Shown in pieces: positions 47,990-60,700 of a DNA stretch of 64,000 nt (the stretch's first letter is position 1; each line of letters starts with the position of its first letter). The notes under the pieces were generated by a model. That model saw only the letters and a list, made by a program, of their open reading frames with translations. It had not been told where the DNA came from and ran no database searches. Made by a program: the position numbers and the translations under genes. Source of the stretch: Artocarpus heterophyllus (taxonomy: Eukaryota; Streptophyta; Magnoliopsida; Rosales; Moraceae); assembly GCA_025403435.1 (NCBI GenBank), contig CM046338.1, positions 17,955,399-18,019,398 on the forward strand, given 5' to 3'.

Positions 47990-48311
47990 ATTCAACAACT
48001 GCCTAGGGGAGACTTGTCAAATTCAATTAGGAATACAGATCCCCTCCTAACTAATATATGCTATCCAAGACCTGTATAATCCAACATATATTAACAATCG
48101 TTTATTTGGCCATCAACTTTATTAACAGAGCTCCTAGGGGAGGTTAATAATAAAATCAACAAAGTGTATAAATATCGTTTCAATATTTTATCCATGATTT
48201 ATAATCATCACCTAGGGGTGTGTAACCATAAATCATACTAAAATACCTAATACTCTCAAAGATCCAACCCAGTATATGATGAAGTCACTTCCTAGGGGTC
48301 GGAATCATCAT
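47990..48311. repeat. Four spaced stem-loops presenting CCTAGGGG
   Basis: CCTAGGGG occurs at 48002-48009, 48133-48140, 48211-48218 and 48291-48298. At least three are framed by inverted repeats of about eight bases: TTATTAAC/GTTAATAA (48119-48126, 48143-48150), TGATTTAT/ATAAATCA (48195-48202, 48228-48235) and ATGATGAA/ATCATCAT (48276-48283, 48304-48311, one mismatch). The first is weaker (AATTCAACAA/TTGTCAAATT). The stems differ in sequence while the loop is constant, the pattern expected of conserved RNA hairpins in the element's leader. Confidence 0.6.
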
Positions 48312-48769
48312 GTGCTACCTATGAACCAACGATGGAGGCCGTAGGTTCTCTCTTCAAAAACCTTCTCCCACTCAATCTTTTGAAATTAAGGTTTTATTTT
48401 AAAAACATGCATGAAAAATTTTTAAATGAACGACACTCCCTATTCTATATGATATGTTATCAATATACATGACAAAACAAAGTCACAAGCAAAATAATAA
48501 TGAATAACTGTAGTATTATGGTTCTACCTTAGAAAAAAAATAAAGATTATAAGAGAATAATTAAAATATACTATCGATTCTTCATTTTTGAATCTTCAAA
48601 TTGTATCCTTCTTCATGTATCTTCCATCTTTCTAGTCTTCAATCCCGTATAGATCGAATACTCAATATTTTCAGTCATATTCGTATTTAATGTTTCTTAG
48701 AATTGTCTCAAAAATAAAATCAAAGCTGCACCAAAAAATGCACATTTTTTGAAAAATTTGCAGCTCTCT

Positions 48770-48985
48770 ATCGACATGCCGATCTGTGTGATAAGACGGC
48801 CAATCATAAACCTCTGGCCCGCCGAACTTTATAGGTCAGCCTATCGAACCAAAAAGTTCAACCTACCGCTAGAGCCATCAAATTTCTATCTCACAGACGG
48901 CTTACCAAGCCCCAAGTTTGGCCTACCATTCTGCAACCATCGGCCTGCTGGACCTGAGGGTTCGACATGCCGATCGAGCAAAAAT
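48770..48985. repeat. Degenerate GGCCTGCCG-type motif cluster in copia leader
   Basis: About nine imperfect copies occur in 215 bases, such as GACATGCCGATC, GGCCCGCCGAAC, CAGCCTATCGAACC, TTTGGCCTACC, ATCGGCCTGCTGGAC and TTCGACATGCCGATCG. They match the motif cluster of the gypsy LTR in core and spacing style but are more decayed. Confidence 0.6.
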
Positions 48986-49465
48986 CGTGTTTTTCAGAAA
49001 ATACAGCTTTAATGTAATTTATCAATTTTATTTTCAACAATTCAAAACATAAAATTAGAGACTCATGAAATACTTATAGAATGCTATCATCTATCTTCTA
49101 GATTCGTATTCTAGATTTGACTTTCACTCCGAATGATTATTTAATTACAAAATTCTTATAAATTTAAAATTAAATAATTCCTAGACGGTGATAATAGAAT
49201 GCCATCTAATTACGTAAAAAACCTAAATACATATTCTAACTTCTAAGGAACCATAACTGGCATTAATTAATTAATTAATTAATAATTATTTAATCAACCA
49301 TTATTAATTAATAAACATTTACCATATATCTATGACAATATATAAATATATAAAAACCTTAAAGTGCCAACTCTCTAAAAAATAATTCAAGCATAAGGGA
49401 GATCAAGATCACATAATTTATACACATAACATGATCACAAACTTATAAATTTATGTAGAAACTAT

Positions 49466-49478
49466 GGCTCTGATACCA
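49466..49478 (-). other. Primer-binding site (initiator tRNA-Met) of the copia element
   Basis: The minus strand reads TGGTATCAGAGCC, two bases after the 5' LTR edge at 49481. Confidence 0.85.
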
Positions 49479-49480
49479 AT

Positions 49481-52400
49481 TGTTAGAAGAGTAGTACACA
49501 GCGAAAATTTAAAAAAAAAATTTATACTAGAGTATTTTTTAAAACATAAGTTTGACACGCTATATGTATAAATTAACCAGAGCTTACTAACCTTGTTTGT
49601 CAAATAGCACTTGCAATCTATGAAGAGAAGGGCATTCCAAAAGAGCCTCAACTAACTTGTCATAACCCGCCTTTTCGGGTTGTGATAAAACTCTTTCTTA
49701 CCTACTTTAGGGCAAAAATTTAGGATTTTTTTTTCTTTTTAATAAACACTTTATATATACTAGTGTAACAACTTTTGAAATATAAATATATACTTGTATT
49801 TATATAAACACATTTCTTTTGCAATATAGTTTATCAAACGTTACTTTCAAAATATCTTAAAATACAATACAGCAGAAACATACTGCAACGAAAAACATAC
49901 CCAGTCTGCACACGTCATCCGTCCGCCAGCTCATCATTACGAATTATTCTGACATTCTCGTCGGAATACCTACAGCATGAAATACTTAATGAGCTAACGC
50001 CCAGTAAGTCTCATAAATCCCACATGGACATTTAAATAAATGCATGAGTCAATTATGCTTTCTTATAAATATTAATATATTTATCATTTCTTATCTTTAC
50101 TTATCTTTACTAAGGCCCAAGTGTTCGAACCATTACGCAATTTCATTTAGGTTTACGTAACACCGTAACCATACTATTCTTTTAAACTCCCCTTGAGTCA
50201 GAAGTCGGTACTACACTTTTCTTAATTTCTGGTGACATATTTACCAGTTCATTTATTATGGTTGACATACCATGCATGATGTGATGTTCACATGTTATCC
50301 ATAACACATAAATTCGTTGCGTAGCATGGTGCACACAAGTACTTACTCTATATATACACAGGTATTCATCATTGTACACACGGGTACGTAACATTTAATA
50401 CACATAGGTATTCATTATTATACACAGAGGTGCATAATATATTGTACTTACTAATACATAATATGTTATACACTCAGGTATTTTAGTCGTATATTTACAG
50501 GTATCCATACTATACCTCTAGGTATTCATCTCATAACAAACACATAAGTTTACATCGTAATATATACTCAGGTGTACACATACATGCATCCTACCCCTAC
50601 GTTTTCATAGTGTAGGTGGGAAGGGTACTTACTTGATTTCTTATGTCGCGTAAATTAACCTTGATTTTCCTTTGTCCTAGACTTCTAGGATTCTGTTGGC
50701 CAATTGCAAAAAGTATTAGCGACTTTCATTATGTTTCGTTACAAAACATTCGTTACTTAATTAGTTGAGTTCCACAACTGTATACAACTCTAAACCCACT
50801 GGTTTCCTTATTTCTATCTCACTTTACCCTATCATCACTTATGAAGGGCGGAAATCTTTCTAATCATCTTCTTATCCTATTGAAAACATTTCAGAGCGAT
50901 TCGGATTATTCGGAAAAAAATAACGATTTTGCCCTCCGTGAGCCTATTGACCTATCCGAGCTCGATTTCGTTATTTTAACAGACATAGCCACATATTAAC
51001 CTTAAAATAATGCCGTAGTGGCTTGTATCCCTTTATTTTACACTTATGCCCATTTTCTATAAAACTTTACAATTTAACCCCTAAACTGAAAATTTTGACA
51101 ATTTTGCCCCCGGGGCTAAAATTGTCCTTTTTATTCCAAAATTTCTTATTTTTCTCAAGGATCATTTTTGCTCAAAGTACCATATTCAAAATCCTTTGAG
51201 AAATGACGTTTTTGCCCTTTTTAAAATTTTTTACAATTTCATAAATTCTTTGAAAAATAAAAATCTCACAAACGATTGAGTTTTTTGATGAACCGCCTAT
51301 ATTGCTTAACAGTTTCGTCGAGATCTACAACTTTCATGTTTTAACTTTTCCCAAAATCTCACTGTACAGGGGTGTTTTTGGCCACTTTTTAATTCTGCCG
51401 AGAAAGAACTTTTTCTTTCAATTTAGTCCCTAGGGTATTTTTGTGAAAATCTATTTTAAAACTGTAAATCTACCCCTGTAGAAACCGTTCCATCCTTTGT
51501 TTAAATCATTCTCATGCTCAAACATCATTTTTGCAAAGTCTAACATCTAAATTACAAAAATATTAGTTTTACAAAAACTACCCTTTTGGAACCATAAACC
51601 AAAATTTCATAACTTCAATCATACCATGCATCTCATATCCATGAAATTTCATCAAATATGTGCTCAAGAACCCACATGGGTTTTAAAGAATAAAAATCAA
51701 AACAAAATTGAAAACTTTAAAACTCAAAACTTACCCAAATAACACTTTTTTTATTTCTAACCTTCCAAGGCTCCTTGAACTCCTTCTTAGCCTTCATTTT
51801 CATGCAAAAACACCATGAATTAATTTTCGCCTTAACCCATAAAAAATCCCTTGAAAACTTGCTAAAAAGTTTGAGATTTTACCTTAAATCTTGTGAAAAA
51901 TCATTAAGCTTGCTTCAAACACTTGTTTTGGGGTTGTTTTTGCAATGTGTAAGGTTGAGAAAATTTTTTGAGAGCTTTGGCTATGGCTGTCGAATATGGG
52001 AGGAAGAAGAAAATGGAAATTTTTGTGATAACTTTGTAATAAATGCTTCCTTATCCACTTGATGACTCATGGTAACCCATGAGTATACCCTAGGTGTCAT
52101 CATGCTATTGGGCCACATTTCTAAGCTTGGTGACCCCATCAAATTCGGTTGGGTGTCTACTTTGTGGGGCCCAAAAATTTATACAATGTAATTTTTTGTC
52201 ATGTAGTATTTTTCTTGTACTGTCGTGGTCAAATCAGTGTATTTTCTATCCTTAGACTGTATAAAAATATTTAACTTACTTTTCGTTCACTTTTGGAGGC
52301 CAATCATGACATTTTTTGTATCTGTGTTTTCATTTAGTAGTATTCTTATGCTGCTCTGGCCTCCTTTCTACCCCAGGTTAGGGTTTAGACAATCTCTATG

Positions 52401-54333
52401 CCCAATTTAGATTCTAATCTCTTGTTCATTTATATCATAATTTTACAATTAATTATGATATAAAATTCATTTTATGGATATTATTTACAAATTCCTGAGT
52501 AATTAAACTCATAAAATCTGTATTTTACCATATCCAACATTGCATCACAATTGCCATCAAATTTGCAATCAATACCGCTCATTCATACTTTATCGTAATT
52601 TTTATAAAAATTACAATTTTTACAAAAATTACATTTGTAAGAGTAAATTTATTAATTAAACCAAATTAAATATTAAGTTTTATTAATGGAATTTTCTCGG
52701 TCATTACATAACTAATCTTCTTTGCTATTCTTTATCCACGATCAGATTGCATGTGGACACACGTCGTATAGCTATTCCTTATGACTCTTCGTCCAAGCAA
52801 TTGAGAAAACCCAGAACTAAGATTCGTGATTTATGAACAATAGCTCTCAAGAGAGTTTCAAAGACTCACAGACTAGAGTGCTCACTCTTAATTCCACAAT
52901 TGATCTGAATAACTATGAGTCTCACTCCTTATTTATAGAGGTTGGACCAAGGGGTTAGTCCATATCAAATAAGATCTCAAAAATTCGAATCTAGCTCAAT
53001 ATCTAATAAAAATCGTGTCTAAAAACGCGTGATCAAAAATCATACGGTCGATAGGCCGAACTGACAGATCGACCTGTCGAACTTAGTTCATCGACAGACC
53101 GAACTAAAAAATTGGCCTGTCAAACTAACGATAAATAATCCCCGCAAATCTTTATTTTCCACCCGAGATTCTTAGGATAAAGTCTCAGTTTTAATTCAAA
53201 TAACCTAATCGAGAAGTTATCTAATTAAAAAGTCATATTTAGATAATCTATCGAAAAATAAATATTCTTGATAATTCAACAAGTTTTTCTTAAATTAATT
53301 TACATAAAATTAATTCAACTGATAAACAGACATGAATCATCTGATCTTATCGAATTTCAGCCAATCTGATAATTTAACATAAGTCACCAATTTATTGGAA
53401 AAGCACTCTGTATCATTATAGGATTTTTATGAGCTAGCAAAGGGGATCTGACTTATATAGTTCAAGCTCTTGATAATTATGAAACCCACTATCTCAGGTA
53501 TACATTTTATAATTATCAACTCTAACGCTACTCTACTAAAAGTTTAGAGCTGCACTCTCGAACTATATAGAATTACGAAGCTCAAATAGCTAAGTCTCTA
53601 TGACATATTATAATGTGTTGTATCCCCATAAGATTATCCGTAATCGGCTTCAGGATAAATCCTGTCTTACCTTCACAATTTTTTTTATCTTACGTTCCAT
53701 TATCTCATCATCGAAAAACTTACCATTCAAAGACAGTATAACATTTGGTTACACCTATGTATCCAAATGGTTGAGCATTCGAGTTTTTCAATTACAGGAT
53801 AATGCATATAAGAGGATATCATCGACTCCTAAAGAGGAGCTATGGATTGCATATCTATGAATAACAAGTCTATGCTATCAATAGTCATGTCTTCAACATA
53901 CCAGCGTGCGTACCAACATAAATTATGGATGTCATCCTTTGGTACATCAAAAGACATAAGTCAAAACAGTGGACCCACTATTCATCTCAAGATTAAGATA
54001 CAACACATATGTGATTATCTGAAGTGAATTAATTTGTCGAGATAAAATTAATAATCTAAATTAATTACACTTTATGTCCCAATTTGATACATCGTCACTT
54101 ATGACAATGCACCAATGTTTCTATTTGCGGAGTCCACCTCTGATGGCCAAGACAAATCATCTCTCATTAGGGATATAGACAACCAAACAATCTTTGCATG
54201 AATAAAGCGCCCAACAAATATGAACGTAAAGAGGAAAAAATTTGATATATAAATAATAAATAAACTCTTTGTTTATAAAAATATTTCAAAAAACATATTA
54301 CATTTTTATTCCTTAGAGCATACATGTCTAACA
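49481..54333 (-). repeat. Copia 5' LTR, split by a solo-LTR insertion
   Basis: The LTR comprises 49481-49657 and 52714-54333, about 1797 bp once the insertion and one TAACT copy are removed. On the minus strand it starts TGTTAGACATGTATG at 54333 and ends at 49481. A TATA box (CTATAAATAAGG) lies at about 52928-52940. A decayed set of CGGCAGGCCG-type motifs is at 53047-53130. The part 53528-54333 has no counterpart in the 3' LTR. Confidence 0.8.
49658..52708 (-). mobile_element. Solo LTR (3051 bp), Ty3/gypsy chromovirus-like
   Basis: It is TG...CA bounded: TGTCATAACCC at 49658 and TCATTACA ending at 52708. It is flanked by TAACT (49653-49657 and 52709-52713). Its absence from the sister LTR at 33861-34864 proves insertion. 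There is no coding domain. Minus-strand landmarks (TTACTGGGCGTTAGCTCATT, CTGTAGGTAT near 49960-50010; GTAGATCTCGACGAAA near 51315) are shared with the long LTRs at 1890 and 6326, so the strand is taken as minus. The inner hairpin AACCCG...CGGGTT sits at its left end. Promoter-like landmarks were not resolved. Confidence 0.85.
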
Positions 54334-55165
54334 CTCGCCCACTCCCTCCAGCGTAGGAAACTTCACTTTCTGATGGTAGATGGAGGTAATAGCCTTTAAA
54401 GCCCTTAGTGTCGGTCTCCTGATAACCGCACTGTATTAGCCTCCTTTATAACTACCAAAAAGTCCAAAAGTATGGTCGCCATCCTAAGTTTATCTTCAAC
54501 AGTCTCTTGCAGTTTAATCGTCCCCTTAGGAATTATGTTGTCTCTAGTGAAGCCATAGAGTGACCGAGAATTCGATGTTGTTTGGTCCATAGAAATCCCC
54601 ATGCTGGTCAAGCAATCAGTGTCAATGATGTCAATAGAGCTACCGCTGTCCACCAGAATCCAACATATGGTATAGTTTCCAATCATCGCTTCGACCACCA
54701 AAGTGTCGTTTTGAGGAAAATGAGCACTGTGTGCATCCTCCTCGGAGAAGGTTATCTTCGTTCCTTCAAATCTTGGTGCTTTAGCTGTTCTACTCATCGA
54801 CATGTTCAAATACCTTTGCTTAGAATTTTCTCGTGCCTCATGAGCGTAATTCTTTTGGGACCTTCTGAAGTCACCCTTATTATATGGTCCATCAAAAATC
54901 GTACGAATCACACCTTCTGGCACATTACCATCATTATCTCGACGATTGTCTTCATTTCGCCTCCCACTATTTCTTTGATCGTTTAAATGATCATTCCTTT
55001 TGTCATTCCACCTATTCTTGGCAACTCTATACTCTTGGAGTTGACCTTTCTTAATCAGCCTTTCTATCTCATCCTTAAGGTCTGCACACTCATTGGAGTA
55101 ATATCTCACATCACCATGGAATCTGCAATATTTGTTTCAGTTACGCTTATTTGGGTTTGACTTCT
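54334..55165 (-). mobile_element. Ty3/gypsy (Tat-like) gag-protease remnant, 5' part
   Basis: The minus-strand frame at 55109-54405 gives a gag C-terminus (arginine/asparagine-rich linker) and an aspartic protease whose active site reads ILVDSGSSIDII, followed by the Tat-type linker that runs into 33860 after removal of the copia element. It is the upstream half of the remnant at 30930-33860. No LTR or primer site is found to the right. Confidence 0.75.
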
Positions 55166-55169
55166 TTGG

Positions 55170-55650
55170 AGGATGACACTATAGATAGGCCTTGTCGCTG
55201 ATCCAGTTGAAGCCAAAAGAACCCGCTATAGGTCGGCTCATTACCTCCTACATGATGGGGGTGCTATATAGGCGAGGTAACTCATCTCTTCTTCTCCATT
55301 GTCTCGACAAGGATGAAGGTTTAAGTATTCTAAGAGAGATTCATGAAGGTATACGTGGGAACCATTTTGGAGAACAATCTTTGGTCCATAAAATGCTGAG
55401 ACAAGGGTATTATTGGCCTACTTTAAAGAAGGATGCCATTAGTATGCTTGTAAGTGTGACAAATGCCAGTGTTATGCCATAATACTAAGATCTCACCTTG
55501 AAAATTTGACGTTGATATTAAGCCCTTGGCCTTTTGCAAAATGGGTAATTGATATTATTGGTTCATTTATCACAACACTAGGAGGATTTAAGTTCGCCAT
55601 AGTGACAGTCGATTATTACATAAAGTGGGTAGAGGCAAAGGCAAAAGGCT
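55170..55650 (+). mobile_element. Inverted Tat-like integrase fragment
   Basis: The plus strand encodes PVEAKRT, LLHCLDKDEGLSILREIHEG, QGYYWPTLKKDA and, further on, WPFAKWVIDIIGSFIT and VDYYIKWVEAKAK. This is the same integrase region as minus-strand 31762-31240 but in the opposite orientation, with broken frames. It marks an inversion or a second, related element abutting the first. Confidence 0.7.
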
Positions 55651-57550
55651 AGAAGTAAAGAAAAATAAAGAACACAAAGAATTATAGTGGTTCACTCTAG
55701 TGAGCTATGTCCACTTGTAGAAAGAATTTGCACTATAATTAAGATACACGTATTAGGGATTCAAAAGTCCCTTTTGTTGAGATCTTAAATTTTAGATGCA
55801 ATAATTAATAAAAACAATAAATAGAATCTGAATAAAATCAGAAATATTCCTTTTCTTTTCTTGATTTTATTTCCACTTTCTTTGTAGTTGACTTTCCCTA
55901 CATCATGCATAAAGAGCCCAACCTCCTTGATTGCAGGTGATTTAATTACCCATTCAATAATGCAAGTCCACGTTTTTATGTTCAGTATACGTAGACATCT
56001 TATTATCTCGACTTTTAGCTCCCGTGAGATCATGCTAACTCCTAATGAGGACTTGGCTAGCTTGCGAAGATATCTTCTTAGCCTTGGGCCTGTTGCTGAT
56101 CTCAGCCTTAAAAACTTTTTTGAAAATGAATTTAGTTCATATGTCCCCTTTCTCATGTCCCTTTTTTGTCTACCAATAGTGTCATGTCATGTATATTTAA
56201 AAAAAATTAATTGACATGACTTGTGACATAATATTTAATTGACATTAAATTTTAATTGATGTGGTATGATATTATTGAAGGGACATAAATGAGACACGAA
56301 TAAGGGAACATAAGAGTCGGTTCCTTTGAAAACAACCCTCAAAAAGACCTAAAATTGAAAACAAAGAAACTTGTTTTTTATAATTTTCTATTTTCTCGCA
56401 CTCCCTAAAAAAACTTTTTTTCAAAAAAATTTGTTTGATATCTTTTGACACATTTGATAAATAGGTCGTGTTTGGGTTAATGTTTTCTAACACGATTAAT
56501 AAACGGTTTGACATAAATATGACCCATCAACACGAATTGGCATCCCTACTCTCTCTCATCCAAACAACAGTCCCTGACTACCTCTCAACCTAGAAATTCA
56601 ACGCCACTACTCGCTGAATTTCAACTTCACCCAACCGTTGACGTCCCACAAACATCACTGGAGCGCGTTGGAGGCTGTCGTCGAAGCAGCCACCCCAGCA
56701 AATCATAGCCTAGTCGTCGTCGATTACTATTAGATCTCAGCACCGTCGCAGCAATTGTGACCCCTCGCCCATGCCGAGTTTGTCCCATCTTCGTCGATCG
56801 TTGGCCCAACAACCTACCCCATCAATCACGACCTACCCCCTAGCGACCCAGCCGTCAAAGTCCCTCACCATCACCATATTACAATGGAGGCGTGATCTAA
56901 ATCATGAACGGGTTGTTGATGGCGTGAGGGAGCTAAGCAAGGGAGGGCTGTCGAATCTAACGGTGTGTTGTTGACGGGCCGTCGAGGGTGTGGCCATCAT
57001 CGTCGAAGCGTTGTCGAAGGCAGGGCCATCACAACGTTGTCAATGGTGGGGGCAAGGTGGATGGGGGCTGGGCAGGAGAGTTTGGGCTAAAAAAGTATTT
57101 AATACAATTTCAAAAAATTATCCAAAACAATTTAGCAAAATACTTTAAAAATTAACGAAACACAATTTCAAAAACAATCCAAATATATCAAAATGTTCTA
57201 ATTCTTAATTTTTACCTAACATAAAAACTATTTTAAAAACAATAACAAACGGATTTTAAAACTAGAAAACAACGTTGATCTAAGACAGCAATATCACTTT
57301 TTTTTTAACGGTGGCTATCCTTTTGAAAACCACGCCATCTTAAAAAACAAGTCTTTAAACCGATATATAAATTGATTTGAGAAACGACGTCATCTTATCG
57401 ATCGACAAATTCCTACGAAACACAGCATCTTGGAAAAACCGACAAAGCTTTAAACGACAACGTCACAATAAAACGAATCCGGAAGTCGAATTATTGCTTT
57501 GGGTAACAACCGAGTCCATACGACGCTCTTTTGGGTACTTTTTTTAATAT
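55651..57550. other. Repeat-derived spacer, no gene confirmed
   Basis: The segment near 55660-55760 (GAACACAAAGAATTATAGTGG and on) has the look of an LTR edge. A candidate MITE with imperfect TIRs lies at 56139-56313 (see its own entry). A GC-rich stretch at about 56630-57080 holds open frames with no family features. The remainder is AT-rich. Confidence 0.35.
56139..56313. mobile_element. Candidate MITE with imperfect terminal inverted repeats
   Basis: The left end (CATATGTCCCCTTTCTCATG) is matched by the complement of the right end (CTTATGTTCCCTTATTCGTG), about 80% over 24 bases. The interior has further inverted matches (TTAATTGACAT type). It has no coding capacity and no clear target-site duplication. 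Confidence 0.35.
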
Positions 57551-57560
57551 AGCCGTTGGA
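57551..57560 (-). promoter_or_regulatory. MSA-type (G2/M) promoter element of the kinesin gene
   Basis: The minus strand reads TCCAACGGCT, an exact fit to the mitosis-specific activator consensus YCYAACGGYY bound by three-repeat MYB factors. It is about 210 bases upstream of the kinesin ATG. Regulation is inferred from the match. Confidence 0.55.
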
Positions 57561-57769
57561 AAGAGAGAGCTGGTTCTAGTTCAATCGGACGGCTCAAAAT
57601 GATTCAATTCAAACTGGAATCCAATCAAAACCCTACCCTTCCCCGCTTAAAAAGAACTCAACCACTCTTCCTCCTCTCCATCTCTCTCTCTCTAGCTCTC
57701 TCAAAGATCTTCGCCTTCCTCTTCAATCTCTCTCTGAAATTCACAATCTTGCTCTCGATTTTCGCAGCC

Positions 57770-60700
57770 ATGGACGGTATCTCCACTTCTCTTTTCATCT
57801 TCTTCTTCGTTTTCCGTGTTTGATTACAGTGCTCTGTTTCTTTACTCTGAAATTCATTCGTTTTGTTCAGATCAAACGGGGAAAATTCTTTCAGACAAGT
57901 GCGAAGATGTTTCGAATCAAGATTCCCAGCCTTCAATTATCGTTGAAAGAGGTTTCGCTTCCTTCTAATCCGTTTCTCCATTTCTGATTCCGATTATGTC
58001 CATCTAGTTTGAGGTTTCCAAATCTAGAATTTCGATTTAGGGTTTGCTTTTTTGGTTTCGTTGTATCACCATTTTTCACTCAAATATGAGAAATCGTTGA
58101 ACAGATGCTTGGTTGTTTGAAGATCAAAGCCTAGAAAATGAAAACCATGACCAACTGTGGCGGATGTTTTATTTTCTTGCATTTCGTGTTTCGATTTTGA
58201 CACCAATTTCTGTTTGTTTTTAATATAACGGCTTCAATTAATCATTAAAGAATTATAGTTTTCTCGTTTTCCTTTATATCAGTTCAAGTTTAGAAATGCT
58301 CGGTCTACTGGCCAAAAGACAATTTGGTTTCAGAATTTAGTTTTTTTTTTTCTTTATCCTTTTTTTTTTCTAGCGTTGATTTTGATATGTAGGTCAACAT
58401 GAGGATAATAGTTGCAGCGTGAACTTAGTTCCCTTTGTTTTCCCAGAAGCCCCATGTTTAGTTGCTAACGAAATAAATTAAAAAAGTTTTTTTTTTTTTT
58501 TCATATTTAGGAGTTATTGGAAACGTGCATTTGAAACTATGTTGTTTACCCCATTCTAGTGATTTCTTCTCTAAAGTCGAAGAATTTTCTTACTGATAAA
58601 TAATTTTATGTGAATTTAGATATTGCCTCAGATAAATTCGAGGGCTATTCTGAATTGACGGATGAGACGACCACGTCGAATGGAATCCAAGATGCCTCAT
58701 TAGATCAGGGGCAGACCCTTCCAATATTGCAGAAAGTTATCAATTTGAGCACCCAAATTCAGGTATGATTTGAATATTGTGCTCTTAATTATTTTCGATG
58801 TTAACTGGTGATTAGCACACAGTCTAGTGCGAGCCAAGTAATTAGTAATTGTACAATTATCAAGTAAAAGTAGGTATAGTTTTCTTGTTTGTGCCCTACA
58901 TTTACTATTTATGACTTTCAGGATTTGAAGAAGGAACACGCCACCCTAACTGATCAAGTAAAGCTCACGACAAGTTCCTTTCCAGACCCTGAAGTTCTAA
59001 ACACACTTCAGCTTCTCAGTAAGTCTTTACAATTGATCATATTTTAGCCATCTCCTCCTCTTCTGCCTTCGTATAATTTTATGCGGTTAACTTCAGGTAC
59101 TGAACATGAACTTTTAAAGAAAAAGTACATCAAGGAGTCCACTGAGAGGAAGCGGCTTTACAATGAAGTGATTGAGCTTAAAGGGAACATTAGGGTCTTC
59201 TGCAGATGTAGACCAATAAACCAGAATGAAATTGCTAATGGGTGTAATTCTGTCATTGAGTATGACTCATCTGTAGATAATGAGCTCCAGGTCATTTGCT
59301 TGGATTCTTCCAAAAAGCAATTTAAGTTTGACCATGTGTTTAGAGCAGAAGACGGCCAAGGTACCTGAGCACTCGCATTGATTTTAATATTGTGTATTAG
59401 CTAATTCTTAAAGAATTGTCTGATTCGAATTTGACACCTCTGAACCAATGCAGAGGCTGTTTTCGCCCAAACAAAACCTATTGTGACTTCGGTTTTGGAT
59501 GGTTACAATGTGTGCATATTTGCATACGGACAAACTGGAACTGGTAAGACGTTTACAATGGAGGGAACACCAGAAAATAGGGGAGTTAATTACAGGACAG
59601 TGGAGGAGTTATTTCGTATTTCGGAAGACAGAGGTGGTGTCATGAGATATGAATTGTTCGTTAGCATGTTGGAGGTTTATAATGAGAAGATAAGGGACCT
59701 TTTGGTGGATAATAGCAACCAACAAGCTAAAAAGTGAGTTCTTGTAATTAATAAAGAAAGGGTTACAAATACAAAGAATTTCTTTTCCCTTTTCCCGTCT
59801 ACCCTTGAAATTTTTCCCAACAACAATGATAATATTCACCTCTTAAAACTTTGTGATTATTAAGGATTGTTATGCGTATCATGAAGGTTGGAAATAAAGC
59901 AAGCTGCGGAGGGAACCCAGGAAGTCCCAGGACTAGTTGAAGCTCGTGTTTTCGGTATTGAGGATGTGTGGGAACTGCTGAAGTCTGGAAGCCGTGTCAG
60001 ATCTGTTGGATCCACCAGTCTCAATGAAATGAGCAGCCGTTCTCACTGGTACTATAACTTTACCAAATATCTAGATTTCCTTGTTTTCGTTGTCTTATGC
60101 ACAGTAATGATTGAAACATATATATTATAGCTTGTTGCGAGTGACTGTTAAGGGGGAGAATCTAATAAATGGTCAAAGGACAAGGAGTCACCTTTGGCTG
60201 GTTGATTTGGCTGGTAGCGAGCGTGTTGGAAGAATCGAAGTCGAAGGTGAAAGATTAAAGGAATCTCAGTTTATAAATAAATCTCTTTCAGCCCTTGGAG
60301 ATGTTATATCTGCCCTTGCATCGAAAACAGCTCACGTTCCTTACAGGTATCTTCATCTATCTCTGCATATGCCGACACATGTATGAATGCATGTAAAGTT
60401 AGGTTTTTACATGGTACTGTTGATTATTACACACCTCTTATTTTTTTCTATCTTTTGTTCAAAATCAGGAACTCGAAACTAACCCATATGCTGCAGAGTT
60501 CTCTAGGTGAGCCTTCTTTTTTGATACATTTTATGAAGTTCCAATTTTATTATAAATGTACGTAGTCTGTATATAGGTGTGGGATAATGTAAATAGTGAT
60601 TAGCAGCGAGAAATTGACAAATAAACATAAAAATTTAAATTTTCAGGAGGAGATTGCAAAACCTTGATGTTTGTCCAAATTAGCCCAAGCTCATCCGATC

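Larger units (their letters stand above)
47713..49465 (-). mobile_element. Copia leader and 5' gag remnant
   Basis: This is the part of the copia element between the nested gypsy insertion and the primer site. No usable frame is found. It contains four stem-loops with CCTAGGGG at the tip (47990-48311) and a degenerate cluster of the GGCCTGCCG-type motif (48770-48985). A CTCCCACTC-like purine-strand tract is near 48365. The rest is AT-rich. Confidence 0.65.
33861..54333 (-). mobile_element. Ty1/copia retrotransposon, decayed, carrying two nested insertions
   Basis: The minus-strand element spans both LTRs and is flanked by CTCGC. After subtraction of the nested gypsy element (38650-47707) and nested solo LTR (49658-52708), with their duplicated sites, about 8.4 kb remain. 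Domain order on the minus strand is copia-type: zinc-knuckle gag, protease, GAG-pre-integrase, integrase, RT, RNase H. The primer site pairs with initiator tRNA-Met, and a purine tract abuts the 3' LTR. Stops and frameshifts are present in every domain, and the LTRs have diverged visibly, so it is older than its nested guests. Confidence 0.85.

Noticed and set aside
53528..53532. Copia right edge at 53527, where the two LTRs stop aligning
   Set aside because: No target-site duplication fits there. CTCGC and the restored Tat frame place the edge at 54333.
56771..56974. Open frame in a GC-rich stretch
   Set aside because: No domain, no splice context and both-strand openness; composition alone explains it.
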